The translations under genes and the position numbers were made by a program. 64,000 bases of DNA from UMGS1994 sp944386155 (GTDB lineage Bacteria; Bacillota; Clostridia; TANB77; CAG-508), in assembly GCA_963931085.1 (NCBI GenBank), contig OZ006973.1, positions 1,550,001 through 1,614,000 of the forward strand, in the 5' to 3' direction. Shown one piece after another: positions 1-8,944 of the stretch. Each line of letters begins with the position of its first letter. The stretch's first letter is position 1. The notes under the pieces were generated by a model, which saw only the letters and a program-made list of their open reading frames with translations, was not told where the DNA came from and searched no databases.

Positions 1-118
1 CTTCAGTTGCTTTACCTTGATACATCCCACAATCTACTAAAAACTTTTTTCCTGCTGCTTCAACTAAAAAATTTGACCCTGTAACTGTCTCTGCTGCTCC
101 TAAAAAAGTAATATTCAT
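1..118 (-). CDS. MBL-fold (beta-CASP type) RNA-processing hydrolase, N-terminal part only
   Basis: Reverse-strand reading from an ATG at 118 runs off the left edge after 39 codons. It begins MNITFLGAAETVTGSNF and continues with a VDCGMYQG stretch. This is the typical start of the YSH1-like metallo-beta-lactamase/beta-CASP family, whose members are mostly RNA nucleases. An AGGAGG ribosome site sits just upstream (about 124-130). The catalytic HxHxDH motif lies outside the window, so activity cannot be judged. The next gene (140-1705) ends 21 bases upstream in the same direction, which suggests cotranscription. Confidence 0.75.
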   Translation of the reverse strand, partial: MNITFLGAAETVTGSNFLVEAAGKKFLVDCGMYQGKATE

Positions 119-139
119 ATAATTCCTCCTTAACTTAAA

Positions 140-1705
140 TTAAAAATTCACAAGTGGCACATGCTTTTTCTGCCTTACATTTAAATCTTTTTTATCTAAT
201 TGATAATCAATTTCAAAACTACTTTCGATTGTTTCATTATCGTAGATTTCTATTTGTAATTTTGAAGTTTCTTTATCAATTTTTAAACAAATATCTATAT
301 CATCAATATCAACTATTGAAGAGTTTAATGCTTGAAGTATTATTTTATAATTCATTGCGATATCTTTACAAAAAATAGTAAATATAGATTTTTTACACAT
401 AATCGTAACTAGCTTACATGCTATTTTATTTAAAATATTATTTAGTTCTGGTATTTCTTTTATCATTTTATCAGAAGTTAAATGAATATTTCTATAATAT
501 CTTATTGTATAAATTAAATTTATAAAATCTTCTTTTGTTTCTGCTGCTTCAACTTCTTTAGAAACACATTTTAAAAAGTTTTTCTGCATTAATATTAAAT
601 ATTTATATAAAGAAGCTTCTTCATCAAGTGCTGGCTTTAAAACTTCAATTTTATCTTCTATATTTTTCTTGTTTTCTTCATATATAGTAGGAGCTAGAAG
701 TTCTGTTAATTTTAAGATCATTTTTTCGTAGTTTTCTTTTTCCTTTAATAGCATATCTGATAGCTCACTAACACTAAATATTTTCTTATCATCTGAAAGT
801 TTGCTGTTTCTTAGATTATATTCTTCAAGCAATAATTTTCTATCTTCAGATATTTTTTCAATTTTTCTTATTTGTCTTGCTAGCTTTTTCTTTTCTTCTG
901 CGACTTTTAGCATATATTTATCTTTATCTTTAATATTTTCATATTCTTTAATTAACTTTGTAACTTCTTTTTTTGCCTTTTCTTTTTCTGATTTTTTTGC
1001 ATTAACAATTAAAACATTACAAAAAGAATAATAAAAATTATCTGAAATAGACTTACTATAACCTTCTTCCATTCTTTTTCTGATTTCTAAAATATAATCT
1101 TTTTTTCCTGAAAAGTCATTTTCCCATAAATCTAAAAATGCATGCCCAAAAAGTAATAATAATGTTTGGTACATACAATTATAAGTATTATTAATTTTTT
1201 GATCTATCTCCACATTCCATGACCAACCATTAAAATTTCTTATTACTTCTGTATTATTTAAATTAGTACCTTCTACAAGCATTTCTTGCATTAAATTTTT
1301 AATATAATTATATTTGCTACCAATAAAAAAATATTTAGGCCTAATATCACTTAACCCATATAAAAGCGCCATTTCAGTAGGATATGCATATATCGTTTTT
1401 TCAGCTTCATTTGTCATTGCAATTACATTTTGTTTTTCTAATATCTTTCTTTCTTCATCTTTTGGATTTACTAAATATATATAATTACAATTTTCTCTAA
1501 TTGGTTTTATTATAATATTTTCAATAAAATCACTTTTTGATAAATTATTTCTTTTAATTTTTGTATAATCACTATATGATGTTTCTACTTTATAAACCAT
1601 GCTTAAAAGAAGGTTCTTTACATCTTGTCTGAAACACTTTTTTTCTAATAACTGATCTAATATATAATTATAATCTTTTAGCTTAGAAAAAAACTTTCCT
1701 TTCAT
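140..1705 (-). CDS. Hypothetical protein, 521 residues, with central coiled coil
   Basis: I do not recognise this protein. It has no signal peptide or clear membrane segment, so it is probably cytoplasmic. The first 200 residues look globular, with aromatic-rich patches such as NFNGWSWNVEI near residue 160. Residues about 240-350 are dominated by Lys and Glu with a heptad-like pattern, consistent with a long coiled coil, and a second globular part follows. The ATG at 1705 is supported by an AAGGAAGG ribosome site 7-8 bases upstream. It lies between ftsK and an MBL-fold gene, all on the minus strand with short gaps, so it may belong to that operon. The last 90 residues look like a small alpha/beta domain. 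No catalytic motif was found. Confidence 0.7.
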   Translation of the reverse strand: MKGKFFSKLKDYNYILDQLLEKKCFRQDVKNLLLSMVYKVETSYSDYTKIKRNNLSKSDFIENIIIKPIRENCNYIYLVNPKDEERKILEKQNVIAMTNEAEKTIYAYPTEMALLYGLSDIRPKYFFIGSKYNYIKNLMQEMLVEGTNLNNTEVIRNFNGWSWNVEIDQKINNTYNCMYQTLLLLFGHAFLDLWENDFSGKKDYILEIRKRMEEGYSKSISDNFYYSFCNVLIVNAKKSEKEKAKKEVTKLIKEYENIKDKDKYMLKVAEEKKKLARQIRKIEKISEDRKLLLEEYNLRNSKLSDDKKIFSVSELSDMLLKEKENYEKMILKLTELLAPTIYEENKKNIEDKIEVLKPALDEEASLYKYLILMQKNFLKCVSKEVEAAETKEDFINLIYTIRYYRNIHLTSDKMIKEIPELNNILNKIACKLVTIMCKKSIFTIFCKDIAMNYKIILQALNSSIVDIDDIDICLKIDKETSKLQIEIYDNETIESSFEIDYQLDKKDLNVRQKKHVPLVNF

Positions 1706-1737
1706 ATGTAAAAAACCTTCCTTTATATTAAAATTTT

Positions 1738-4245
1738 TTATTCTTCCTCTTCTTCTGCACTACTCTCATTATTTCTATCATTTTGAGACATCTTAAGCTC
1801 TGCCCATCTTTCTTTAGACATAAGTACTTCTCTTGGTTTACTTCCTTGATATCCTGATATAATACCTCTTTCCTCCATTTGGTCAATAATTCTTGCTGCT
1901 CTTGCATAACCAACTTTAAATTTTCTTTGTATTAATGAAGCTGATGCTGTACCGATCTCTATTACAGTCTCTATAGCTTCAGGTAAAAATTCATCTGAAT
2001 CATCATCTTTATCTTCTGCTAAATCTTTATCAGATTTATTATTATTTTCTATTGATTCTAAAATATCTTTACTATATGTTGCTGTTCCATTTGCTTTAAC
2101 AAAGTCAACAATTTTTTCTACTTCATTATCATCAACAAAGCATCCTTGAACTCTTGTAGGTTTTGAGGCTCCTGAAGGGAAATATAACATATCTCCTTTT
2201 CCTAAAAGCTTTTCTGCTCCAACTTGATCTAATATTGTTCTTGAATCTACTTGTGATGATACTGCAAATGCAATTCTTGAAGGAACATTTGCTTTAATTA
2301 AACCTGTAATAACATCAACAGATGGTCTTTGTGTTGCTATTACTAAATGCATTCCAGCAGCTCTTGCTTTTTGAGCTAATCTACAAATAGAATCTTCTAC
2401 ATCTTTTGCTGCTACCATCATTAAATCTGCAAGCTCGTCAACAATTATTACAATTTGAGGAAGCTTTCCATCTAATTCTTCTTTTTCTAGTGCTTTATTA
2501 TATCCTTTTAAGTCTCTAACACCTTTTTCTGCAAAAAGTTTATATCTATTGTCCATTTCTTGAACAGCCCATGCTAAAGCTCCAGCAGCTTTTTTAGGAT
2601 CTGTTACTACTGGTATTAATAAATGTGGTATTCCATTATATACTGAAAGTTCAACAACTTTTGGATCAACCATAACAAGTTTTACTTCACTAGGTTTTGC
2701 ATTATATATAAAACTTGTAATAATTGTGTTTATACATACACTCTTTCCAGAACCAGTAGAACCGGCAATTAATACGTGAGGCATCTTTGCAATATCTGCA
2801 ATTATATTTTGTCCTGCAACATCTTTACCAAGTGCTACACTTAATTTAGATTTATTATTTTCAAATTCCGGACTTTCTATAACTTCTCTTAAATGTACCA
2901 TTTCTTTTTCTTTATTTGGCACTTCGATTCCTACAGCCTGTTTTCCAGGAATAGGAGCTTCAATTCTTATAGTTTCAGCAGCAAGGTTAAGAGCTATATC
3001 ATCAGCTAAATTTGCTATTTTACTAACTCTTACTCCTTCTGCAGGTTTTAATTCATATCTTGTAATCGCTGGACCAACTGACACATTTTCTACCTTAGCT
3101 GATACTCCAAAACTATATAAAGTTTTTTGTAGTTTTGTTGCAGTATCAGTTAAAGCTTTCGCACCAGCTTTAGTCACTTTTTTATCACCTTTTGTTAATA
3201 AATTAATCGGTGGATATTCATAATGCTCATCTTCTACTGTCATTGTATGTTCAAGTTGTAATACAGCTTTTGTATTATCTTGTTTTTCTTTTTGCTCTTC
3301 TACAAATATATCATTTGCATTCATACTTGCATTTTCTTTTGATTTATTAGATTTATCATAATTATTGTCTTTAGTGTGTTCAAAAATATTTTCAAGTTCT
3401 TCTGGATCTTCTTTTTTCTTTCTACCAAATAAGCTAAATCCTTTTGACTCTTTTTTACTTTCTGGTTCTTGATCATTAAAATGATTTATTATAATTTCAT
3501 CTGGCATTAATTCTATTTGACCTTGAACTGCTTTTTCCTTTTCTTTATCATGTTCTATAGTCTCATGGGCGATATCTGCAACTCTTTTATTTCTTGCATT
3601 CCTTCTCTCTTCTCTTCTTTCTCTCATCTGTTCTCTTTCATCTTGCCATGCTTCTCGTCTTTCTTCTCTGCTATCTACATAATCTAAGAACATTTCTGTA
3701 GGTTTTATCTCTAATATTAATACAAGTGAAATAATTGCAGCTCCTATACATATAATTGTTGCACCTACTCCACCTAATAAATTAGTAAGAGGTACTGCTA
3801 CTATAGCTCCAATAGCCCCACCACCATGATTATTAATTCCTAAATTATATGCAACAGAAACTAATTCTTCAAAAGTTGCATTATCTGCAAGTTGCAATTT
3901 AGAAAATTGATAAATATGTAATATTGCAGCTATAGAAAATAAAAATACTACATACTCTACAACTTTATAAAATAAATAATCATTATTTTCTTTCATCATG
4001 TAAATTCCTATAACAAATATTCCTATAGGAATAACATATTTAATAATTCCCATAAGTCCACCTAAAACAGGACTTAAAGTACTTCCTAAAGCTCCAGCAT
4101 TTGAATATATTAAAACTGCTGATAATATACTTAATATAATAAGTGATATTACAACTATATCTATGTTCATTGGTGCTCGTCTTTTAGTAGTACTGCGTTC
4201 ATTATTAAGTGTTTTTTTATTTTTACTACCTTTTCTTCTACCCAC
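1738..4245 (-). CDS. ftsK: DNA translocase FtsK/SpoIIIE
   Basis: Septal DNA pump that moves chromosome ends across the closing division or sporulation septum. The 835 residues show the full family layout: a basic N-terminus, four hydrophobic membrane segments between about 27 and 178, a charged linker to about 330, then the RecA-like motor. Walker A is GSTGSGKS near residue 494 and Walker B is VIIVDELADLM near 601. A C-terminal winged-helix gamma domain (about 765-815) carries the RKFKVGYARAARI DNA-reading helix. The start is a GTG at 4243-4245 with a perfect AAGGAGG ribosome site at 4252-4259. That site directly follows the U-tract of a terminator-like hairpin, which leaves no room for a promoter between them. 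FtsK and SpoIIIE cannot be told apart from sequence alone. Confidence 0.95.
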   Translation of the reverse strand: MGRRKGSKNKKTLNNERSTTKRRAPMNIDIVVISLIILSILSAVLIYSNAGALGSTLSPVLGGLMGIIKYVIPIGIFVIGIYMMKENNDYLFYKVVEYVVFLFSIAAILHIYQFSKLQLADNATFEELVSVAYNLGINNHGGGAIGAIVAVPLTNLLGGVGATIICIGAAIISLVLILEIKPTEMFLDYVDSREERREAWQDEREQMRERREERRNARNKRVADIAHETIEHDKEKEKAVQGQIELMPDEIIINHFNDQEPESKKESKGFSLFGRKKKEDPEELENIFEHTKDNNYDKSNKSKENASMNANDIFVEEQKEKQDNTKAVLQLEHTMTVEDEHYEYPPINLLTKGDKKVTKAGAKALTDTATKLQKTLYSFGVSAKVENVSVGPAITRYELKPAEGVRVSKIANLADDIALNLAAETIRIEAPIPGKQAVGIEVPNKEKEMVHLREVIESPEFENNKSKLSVALGKDVAGQNIIADIAKMPHVLIAGSTGSGKSVCINTIITSFIYNAKPSEVKLVMVDPKVVELSVYNGIPHLLIPVVTDPKKAAGALAWAVQEMDNRYKLFAEKGVRDLKGYNKALEKEELDGKLPQIVIIVDELADLMMVAAKDVEDSICRLAQKARAAGMHLVIATQRPSVDVITGLIKANVPSRIAFAVSSQVDSRTILDQVGAEKLLGKGDMLYFPSGASKPTRVQGCFVDDNEVEKIVDFVKANGTATYSKDILESIENNNKSDKDLAEDKDDDSDEFLPEAIETVIEIGTASASLIQRKFKVGYARAARIIDQMEERGIISGYQGSKPREVLMSKERWAELKMSQNDRNNESSAEEEEE

Positions 4246-4260
4246 CTAATTGCCTCCTTA

Positions 4261-4333
4261 AAAAAATAAAACCAGAAATCGGCAATCAATACTAATATAA
4301 CTTTACCACTACTATTGATTTCTTCCTGGTTTT
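4261..4333 (-). terminator. Long terminator or attenuator hairpin in front of ftsK
   Basis: On the minus strand AAAACCAG (4326-4333) pairs with CTGGTTTT (4268-4275). An inner arm AATCAATA/TATTGATT extends the hairpin, and TTTTTT follows at 4261-4266. It ends the transcript from the rsmD side. The ftsK ribosome site begins only one or two bases after the U-tract, so ftsK can only be transcribed by read-through or from a promoter inside or before the hairpin. Confidence 0.65.
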
Positions 4334-4354
4334 AATATATATCATATATCCGAT

Positions 4355-4834
4355 TTATTTTAATTCTCTTCTATTATTTTTCAATGTTTCAAGAGCATCT
4401 TTTATTGTCATTTGTACATTATTCATATCTGTTTCTAATGCTTCAATTTTAGCTTCTATATCTCCTAAAATGTTGTCAGCATAATCTTTTGTTCCTTCTG
4501 ACATCTCTCGTGCCATTTCATGAGCAGTCTCAATAATTTTAGTCTTTTCATCATAAGCCTTTCTTGTAATTTCATGCTCATCTATCATTGAGATAATTCT
4601 TTTTTCAGCTTCTTTTACTATCTCATCAGCTTCTTTTTGAGCTTCTTGCATTATTCTAGCTCGTTCTTCCTTAACCCATTTTGCCTGTTTTAAGTCTTCA
4701 GGTAGCTTAAGTCTAATTTCTCTTATTAGTTCTAATAATTCTTCTTTATCAACTACGCCTTTATCAGTAAAAGGAACTGATTTGCTTTTTTCAATAATGT
4801 CTTCCATAGTTTCTAACAGTGTAAAAATCTCCAT
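4355..4834 (-). CDS. Coiled-coil ATP synthase B/H-subunit-like protein
   Basis: A 159-residue highly charged, almost entirely helical protein. Residues about 55-155 are a continuous heptad-rich coiled coil (for example EEDERARIMQEAQKEADE-like spacing of Glu and Lys). This resembles the stalk-type B/E/H subunits of rotary ATPases and DivIVA-like scaffolds, and proteins of this type are often named 'ATPase' in Clostridia next to rsmD. No transmembrane segment is present, so it is not a genuine F0 b subunit. It starts four bases after the rsmD stop with an AAAGGGG ribosome site, so the two are probably one transcript ending at the hairpin 4261-4333. A role as a cytoplasmic scaffold is a guess from shape only. 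Confidence 0.7.
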   Translation of the reverse strand: MEIFTLLETMEDIIEKSKSVPFTDKGVVDKEELLELIREIRLKLPEDLKQAKWVKEERARIMQEAQKEADEIVKEAEKRIISMIDEHEITRKAYDEKTKIIETAHEMAREMSEGTKDYADNILGDIEAKIEALETDMNNVQMTIKDALETLKNNRRELK

Positions 4835-4838
4835 GGTT

Positions 4839-5399
4839 TTACCCCTTTCGTTTCAAAAATATGAGAGAAACCCTTCCATATTTTCTTACATCTCTTACGT
4901 CTAATTGTATTTTTTCTATTTCTTTCAAGATTCTATCTTGGTTATCAGTTTCTAAAATTAATATTGCATCATCATTTAGTAGCTCATATTTTATTATTAA
5001 CTCTAAAGATTTTTGAATATAATCTGTTTCATATGGGGGATCTAAAAAAACTATATCGAACTTTAAATCATCATCTTTCATTTTTAATAATGCTTTATCA
5101 TATGCCATATTGTAAACTTTTGATAAATCATTAAATCTTGTTTTTTCAATATTCTTTTTTATTATAGATACAGCTTCATAAGAGTTATCACAAAAAGCAC
5201 AAAATTTAGCTTTTCTACTTAGTGATTCTATACCAAGAGATCCACTTCCAGCAAACAAATCTAATATATAACTACCTTCTAAATCATATTGTATTATATT
5301 AAATAATGCTTCTTTTACTCTATCTAAAGTAGGTCTTGTGTTACTACCTTCTAAAGTATAAAGTTTTGTACCTCGAGCCATTCCACTAATTACTCTCAT
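4839..5399 (-). CDS. rsmD: 16S rRNA (guanine966-N2)-methyltransferase RsmD
   Basis: SAM-dependent methylation of G966 in 16S rRNA. The 186-residue protein opens with MRVISGMARGTKL, the conserved start of the family. It has the SAM-binding loop LDLFAGSGSLGIE near residue 48 and the catalytic motif LDPPYE near 128. Length is normal. A longer reading back to 5471 exists, but the true start is the ATG at 5399: it matches the family N-terminus and has a GGGGA-type ribosome site about 10 bases upstream. The extension would be an unsupported 24-residue hydrophobic leader. It is followed closely by the coiled-coil gene at 4355. Confidence in function is high. Confidence 0.93.
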   Translation of the reverse strand: MRVISGMARGTKLYTLEGSNTRPTLDRVKEALFNIIQYDLEGSYILDLFAGSGSLGIESLSRKAKFCAFCDNSYEAVSIIKKNIEKTRFNDLSKVYNMAYDKALLKMKDDDLKFDIVFLDPPYETDYIQKSLELIIKYELLNDDAILILETDNQDRILKEIEKIQLDVRDVRKYGRVSLIFLKRKG

Positions 5400-5607
5400 A
5401 AACCCACTATCCCCGATTATTTTATACATATATTTTATTTTAAATACTACATAAGTCAATAAGATTAACAAAAATGTAATAGTACTTTAATTCATTTGTA
5501 ATATAGTCTTACAATTATAGCCTTTGAGAAAAAATTTTGCAATACTTATTTATAAATTTTAAAATAAAATAAAACAAACTTTTTAAACTACAAAAAACTA
5601 AATAGAA

Positions 5608-5640
5608 ACAAAAAATGTACTGAAAAAAATTCAGTACATT
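5608..5640 (-). terminator. Rho-independent terminator after divIVA
   Basis: AATGTACTGA (5631-5640 read on minus) pairs perfectly with TCAGTACATT (5614-5623 on minus) around a 7-base U-rich loop. TTTTTT follows on the minus strand. It lies 20 bases after the divIVA stop codon. Confidence 0.9.
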
Positions 5641-5660
5641 AAATCTTATTTCACTTAAAA

Positions 5661-6113
5661 CTAATCTTCTTCTTTCATTTCTTTAAGAAGTTCTAATTGT
5701 GATATTAATAAAGCTTCCATTTTTGCTCTATACACATCTGATTGTTTTTTTAGTTCCATAAGTTCTCTTCTTTTGTTTTCTGTTTCTTTAGTTATCTCCT
5801 CTACAGAGAATTGAACTTTATCTTGAGCATTTTTAACAATTTGCTCAGCTTCTTGTTCAGCAACTTTCTTGATATCATCTGCAGATTTTTGAGCCATTAA
5901 TAAAGTATTTTGAAGTGTTTTTTCTATACTTTTATATTGCTCTAGATCTTTTTTAGAACTTTCTACTTGATTTCTAAGTTCTGCATTTTCTTTGTAAAGC
6001 TTTTCGTATTCAATAGTAAGTTCATCTAAAAAGTCATCTACTTCATCTACATTATACCCATTCATCATTTGTTTTTGAAACTTTTTGTTTTCAATATCTA
6101 ATGGTGTAAACAT
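5661..6113 (-). CDS. divIVA: Cell-division/polarity scaffold DivIVA
   Basis: Peripheral membrane scaffold that recognises negatively curved membrane at septa and poles. The 150-residue protein begins MFTPLDIENKKF and has the NGYNVDEVDDFLDEL motif of the DivIVA membrane-binding domain. Long coiled coils follow (about 28-65 and 75-140). Family proteins start M(L/F)TPLDI, so the ATG at 6113 is preferred over the upstream ATG at 6122, which overlaps the GGGAGG ribosome site. It follows sepF with a 28-base gap and ends in a strong terminator, so sepF-divIVA is a two-gene unit. This matches the usual sepF-divIVA neighbourhood downstream of division genes in Bacillota. Confidence 0.95.
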   Translation of the reverse strand: MFTPLDIENKKFQKQMMNGYNVDEVDDFLDELTIEYEKLYKENAELRNQVESSKKDLEQYKSIEKTLQNTLLMAQKSADDIKKVAEQEAEQIVKNAQDKVQFSVEEITKETENKRRELMELKKQSDVYRAKMEALLISQLELLKEMKEED

Positions 6114-6141
6114 TGTGTTCATCCTCCCGCATATTTAATTA

Positions 6142-6609
6142 TTATTTTAGCCATGATACAGAAAGTTTATTTTTTATTTCTTCTCTTGTCATGTCATTTA
6201 CTATATCATAATTGAATGGTGCTACGATAAATATAGAATTTGAAACTTTTTCAAAATGTCCATCTAATACTTTAACAGCTCCACTTATAACATCTAATAT
6301 TCTTCTAGCAACATCTTTATTTACATACTCTAGGTTGATTACAATAGCATTTTTCTCTCTTAATAAAATGCAAATATCTTCAGCTTGTTCAAAAGCTGTT
6401 GGTTTTGCAATTTTCATTTTAATTTGTTGTTGTGGCATAGCTACGACTTTTTTTCTTCTGAAAATTCCTCTATCTTCTTCTTGTTCTTCTTGATCTACTG
6501 GATCATATCCATAAGAATTTTCATTATCTAACATTTCTTCATCCACTTCTGGTTCTGTATTATCAACTCCTAAAAAATCTAATATCTTGTTCACTACAAC
6601 ATTTGCCAT
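6142..6609 (-). CDS. sepF: Cell-division protein SepF
   Basis: FtsZ-binding membrane-anchored protein that bundles and tethers the Z ring. The 155 residues have the family layout: a short amphipathic N-terminal helix (MANVVVNKILDFLGV), an acidic linker, and the C-terminal domain from about 70 with KPTAFEQAEDI, a conserved VINLEYVNKDVARRILD stretch and GA(V/I)FIVAPF-type ending. The start codon has a GGAGGG ribosome site. A sigma-A-type promoter lies just upstream (6654-6682), so sepF heads the sepF-divIVA unit. FtsZ and FtsA, its partners, are encoded at 31954-34363. Confidence 0.95.
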   Translation of the reverse strand: MANVVVNKILDFLGVDNTEPEVDEEMLDNENSYGYDPVDQEEQEEDRGIFRRKKVVAMPQQQIKMKIAKPTAFEQAEDICILLREKNAIVINLEYVNKDVARRILDVISGAVKVLDGHFEKVSNSIFIVAPFNYDIVNDMTREEIKNKLSVSWLK

Positions 6610-6653
6610 TTAAATTCCCTCCAAAAAACATAACTATCATTTTAATTGACTAT

Positions 6654-6682
6654 AGTATCTATCTTTTTAGACTTAAAGTCAA
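6654..6682 (-). promoter_or_regulatory. Sigma-A-type promoter for sepF-divIVA
   Basis: On the minus strand TTGACT (6677-6682) is 17 bases from GATACT (6654-6659), about 45 bases before the sepF start. The -35 is 5/6 and the -10 is 4/6 against consensus. Confidence 0.65.
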
Positions 6683-6744
6683 TACATTTACTTTGATTGT
6701 TATACAAAAAAAATATATTTGTAATCAAAATGTAATATTCTTTT

Positions 6745-8007
6745 TTACTTATTTACATTAAGTTTTATTCTATCATAAAGTTTTATAGTATACATATTTC
6801 TTATTTCATCAGTAGAATATCCCATATCAGATAATTCCTTTGATGAATAATTATCAACTAAAGAATAAGAATCATTTGATTGTAAAACCTTAACTAATAT
6901 TTTAGAATCATATCCTTCTCTGCTTCTTATTACGTAACTATAATCTCCTTCTTTAATAATTGATGAATTAGGAACTTTTAATCCTGAATAACTCCACCAA
7001 ATAACATCAACAGTTATTTTTCTATAGTCTAATATGTTTTCTGATAAATCTATCATTTTAAAAACTATTAATCTAGAATCATCTTTCTCTTTTTTAATCT
7101 CTATAATTTCAGCTTTAACAAGATTATCTTCTCCGATATCAATTCTAACAGTATCTCCGACTTCTGCTTTTTTAGCAGATTCACTAGATAAAACTATTGC
7201 TAGATATGATTCAAAACTAGTAACTATTTTTCCCTTTTCATCACTACTATCTATCATATCTCCGCTTTTTAAATCTAATCCATCTAAAAATTCTTTACTT
7301 AAATAATCAAAATTATCTGTTTTGAAAGTCTCTTCATATCCATCTACTTTGTATGAGACAATCCCACTTTCAGTAGCTTTTATTATTTCTGCATTAGCAT
7401 TTAATTCCTTTTCATATTTCTCTTTTTCATCAATAAGCTCTCTTATATAAGAACCTTTTTTACTATTTTCTCCGATGATTCTTGTTATCTTTGTATTACA
7501 CTCATCTATTTCCTTTTTATATCTTTCAATTTCTTCTACGTTATTTGTATGTGTCATATTTTCAAGCAAAGTAGTAATTTGCTCTTTAATCGCAATTACC
7601 TCTGCCGAATAATCTACTTTTTCATCTCCATATGCTTCTAATATTTGATTATTTAAATCATCTATCTTTTTCTTAAGTTCGTCTTCTCCATTTACGTAAT
7701 ATCTAAATACTGTATCGCCTTTAGCTACTTTTTTACCTTCTGCCTTAGTTTTTTCCATACCATTTTTATAATTTTCGCCTTTTAAAACAATTTCATTTCT
7801 TATAATATACGCATCTGCAGTTTCTTCTAATGTCAACTTTCCTTCTTCTACTACAAATACGTTTGTTGGTTCTTGAAATAAACTAATAACAGTTCCAGAT
7901 ACAAGAATTACAACTAATGCGACAATTATGATAAGTACGATTCTTAAAATCAAACCCTTCTTATTTTTACTTTTAATTAAATCTTGCTTATCTCTTATTT
8001 CTTTCAA
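6745..8007 (-). CDS. HlyD-family membrane-fusion-like protein
   Basis: A 420-residue single-pass membrane protein. Residues 20-44 form one strongly hydrophobic segment. A beta-strand-rich lipoyl-like part and a charged helical hairpin (about 95-195) follow, then a beta-barrel segment. This order is that of HlyD/membrane-fusion (periplasmic adaptor) proteins. Relatives of this shape sit beside sepF or miaA in other Clostridia. No ABC transporter partner is encoded nearby, so a role in export is not shown; an envelope or division role is equally possible. The start is TTG at 8007 with GGAGGG overlapping the end of miaA, whose stop lies two bases upstream, so the two are translationally coupled. 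Confidence 0.75.
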   Translation of the reverse strand: MKEIRDKQDLIKSKNKKGLILRIVLIIIVALVVILVSGTVISLFQEPTNVFVVEEGKLTLEETADAYIIRNEIVLKGENYKNGMEKTKAEGKKVAKGDTVFRYYVNGEDELKKKIDDLNNQILEAYGDEKVDYSAEVIAIKEQITTLLENMTHTNNVEEIERYKKEIDECNTKITRIIGENSKKGSYIRELIDEKEKYEKELNANAEIIKATESGIVSYKVDGYEETFKTDNFDYLSKEFLDGLDLKSGDMIDSSDEKGKIVTSFESYLAIVLSSESAKKAEVGDTVRIDIGEDNLVKAEIIEIKKEKDDSRLIVFKMIDLSENILDYRKITVDVIWWSYSGLKVPNSSIIKEGDYSYVIRSREGYDSKILVKVLQSNDSYSLVDNYSSKELSDMGYSTDEIRNMYTIKLYDRIKLNVNK

Positions 8008-8009
8008 AA

Positions 8010-8927
8010 TCAGCCCTCCAAAATAATTTTTATATTATTTTGCATGTCATCTAAACCATCTATCCAAGTAAAACTTTTATCTTTTCTAAACCAAGTAAGT
8101 TGCCTTTTAGCATATCTTCTTGTTTCCATTTTTAATTTTTCAATCATTTCATTTTTTGTATATCTACCATATAAATAATCTACGACTTCTTTATACCCTA
8201 ATCCTTGCATAGCAGTTGGAAAATTATCAAATCTTTTAAGTATGCTTTTTACTTCATCAATAAGTCCATTTTCTATCATAATGTCAACTCTTTTGTTTAT
8301 TCTCTCATAAAGCTTTTCTCTATCCATATTAATAACAAAAACTCTATAATCATACTTCACTTCATTTTTTCTTGATTCAATCTCAAGTTCTGTTTTTGTT
8401 TTTCCAGTAGCATGATAAATTTCTAATATTCTCATAATTCTTTTTTTATCATTTCTACTAATTTTTAAAACAGCATTACTATCTATTTTAATTGCTTTTT
8501 CATACAAAGATTCTAATCCGCCTTCTAAAGAAGCTATTTTCTCTAAGGAATTTCTATAATCCTCGTCAAATTTAATATCAGGATATTCTATTCCATATAT
8601 TAAAGAATCTATATACAGTCCTGTACCTCCAACTACTATTGGTGTTTTTCCTTTTTTTAATATTTCTCCTATTGCATTTTCTGCATCTTTTTTAAAATCT
8701 GCTACACTATATCTTTCATCAGGAGATACAAAATCTAATAGATAATGTTTGATTCCTGACATTTCTTCTTTAGTAGGTTTAGCAGTACCAATATCCATAT
8801 ATTTATATATTTGCATTGAATCTGCTGATATAATTTCTCCATTAATTTTTTTAGCAAGAGCAATAGATAGAGCAGTTTTTCCTGATGCTGTTGGTCCCGC
8901 TATCACAATAACTTTAGGTTTTTGCAT
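8010..8927 (-). CDS. miaA: tRNA dimethylallyltransferase MiaA
   Basis: Transfers a dimethylallyl group to N6 of A37 in tRNAs reading UNN codons. The 305-residue protein has the P-loop GPTASGKTALS at the N-terminus, the SADSMQIYKYMDIGTAKP substrate motif, VVGGTGLYIDSL near 105 and the C-terminal RRYAKRQLTWFRKD motif. Length is normal. ATG at 8927 has an AGGAG ribosome site. It follows mutL by 17 bases and precedes the HlyD-like gene by two bases, giving a mutL-miaA-hlyD-like operon; mutL-miaA adjacency is common in Bacillota. Confidence 0.96.
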   Translation of the reverse strand: MQKPKVIVIAGPTASGKTALSIALAKKINGEIISADSMQIYKYMDIGTAKPTKEEMSGIKHYLLDFVSPDERYSVADFKKDAENAIGEILKKGKTPIVVGGTGLYIDSLIYGIEYPDIKFDEDYRNSLEKIASLEGGLESLYEKAIKIDSNAVLKISRNDKKRIMRILEIYHATGKTKTELEIESRKNEVKYDYRVFVINMDREKLYERINKRVDIMIENGLIDEVKSILKRFDNFPTAMQGLGYKEVVDYLYGRYTKNEMIEKLKMETRRYAKRQLTWFRKDKSFTWIDGLDDMQNNIKIILEG

Positions 8928-8944
8928 TTACATTCTCCTAGATT

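Noticed and set aside
154..378. Small plus-strand reading frames inside minus-strand genes (for example 154-378 and 801-1031)
   Set aside because: They mirror well-supported genes on the other strand, have no ribosome sites, and their compositions look like reversed coding sequence.
6690..6735. Hairpin TTTGATT/AATCAAA between sepF and the HlyD-like gene as a terminator
   Set aside because: Stem is short and A+T only, loop long, and no T-run follows on the minus strand.
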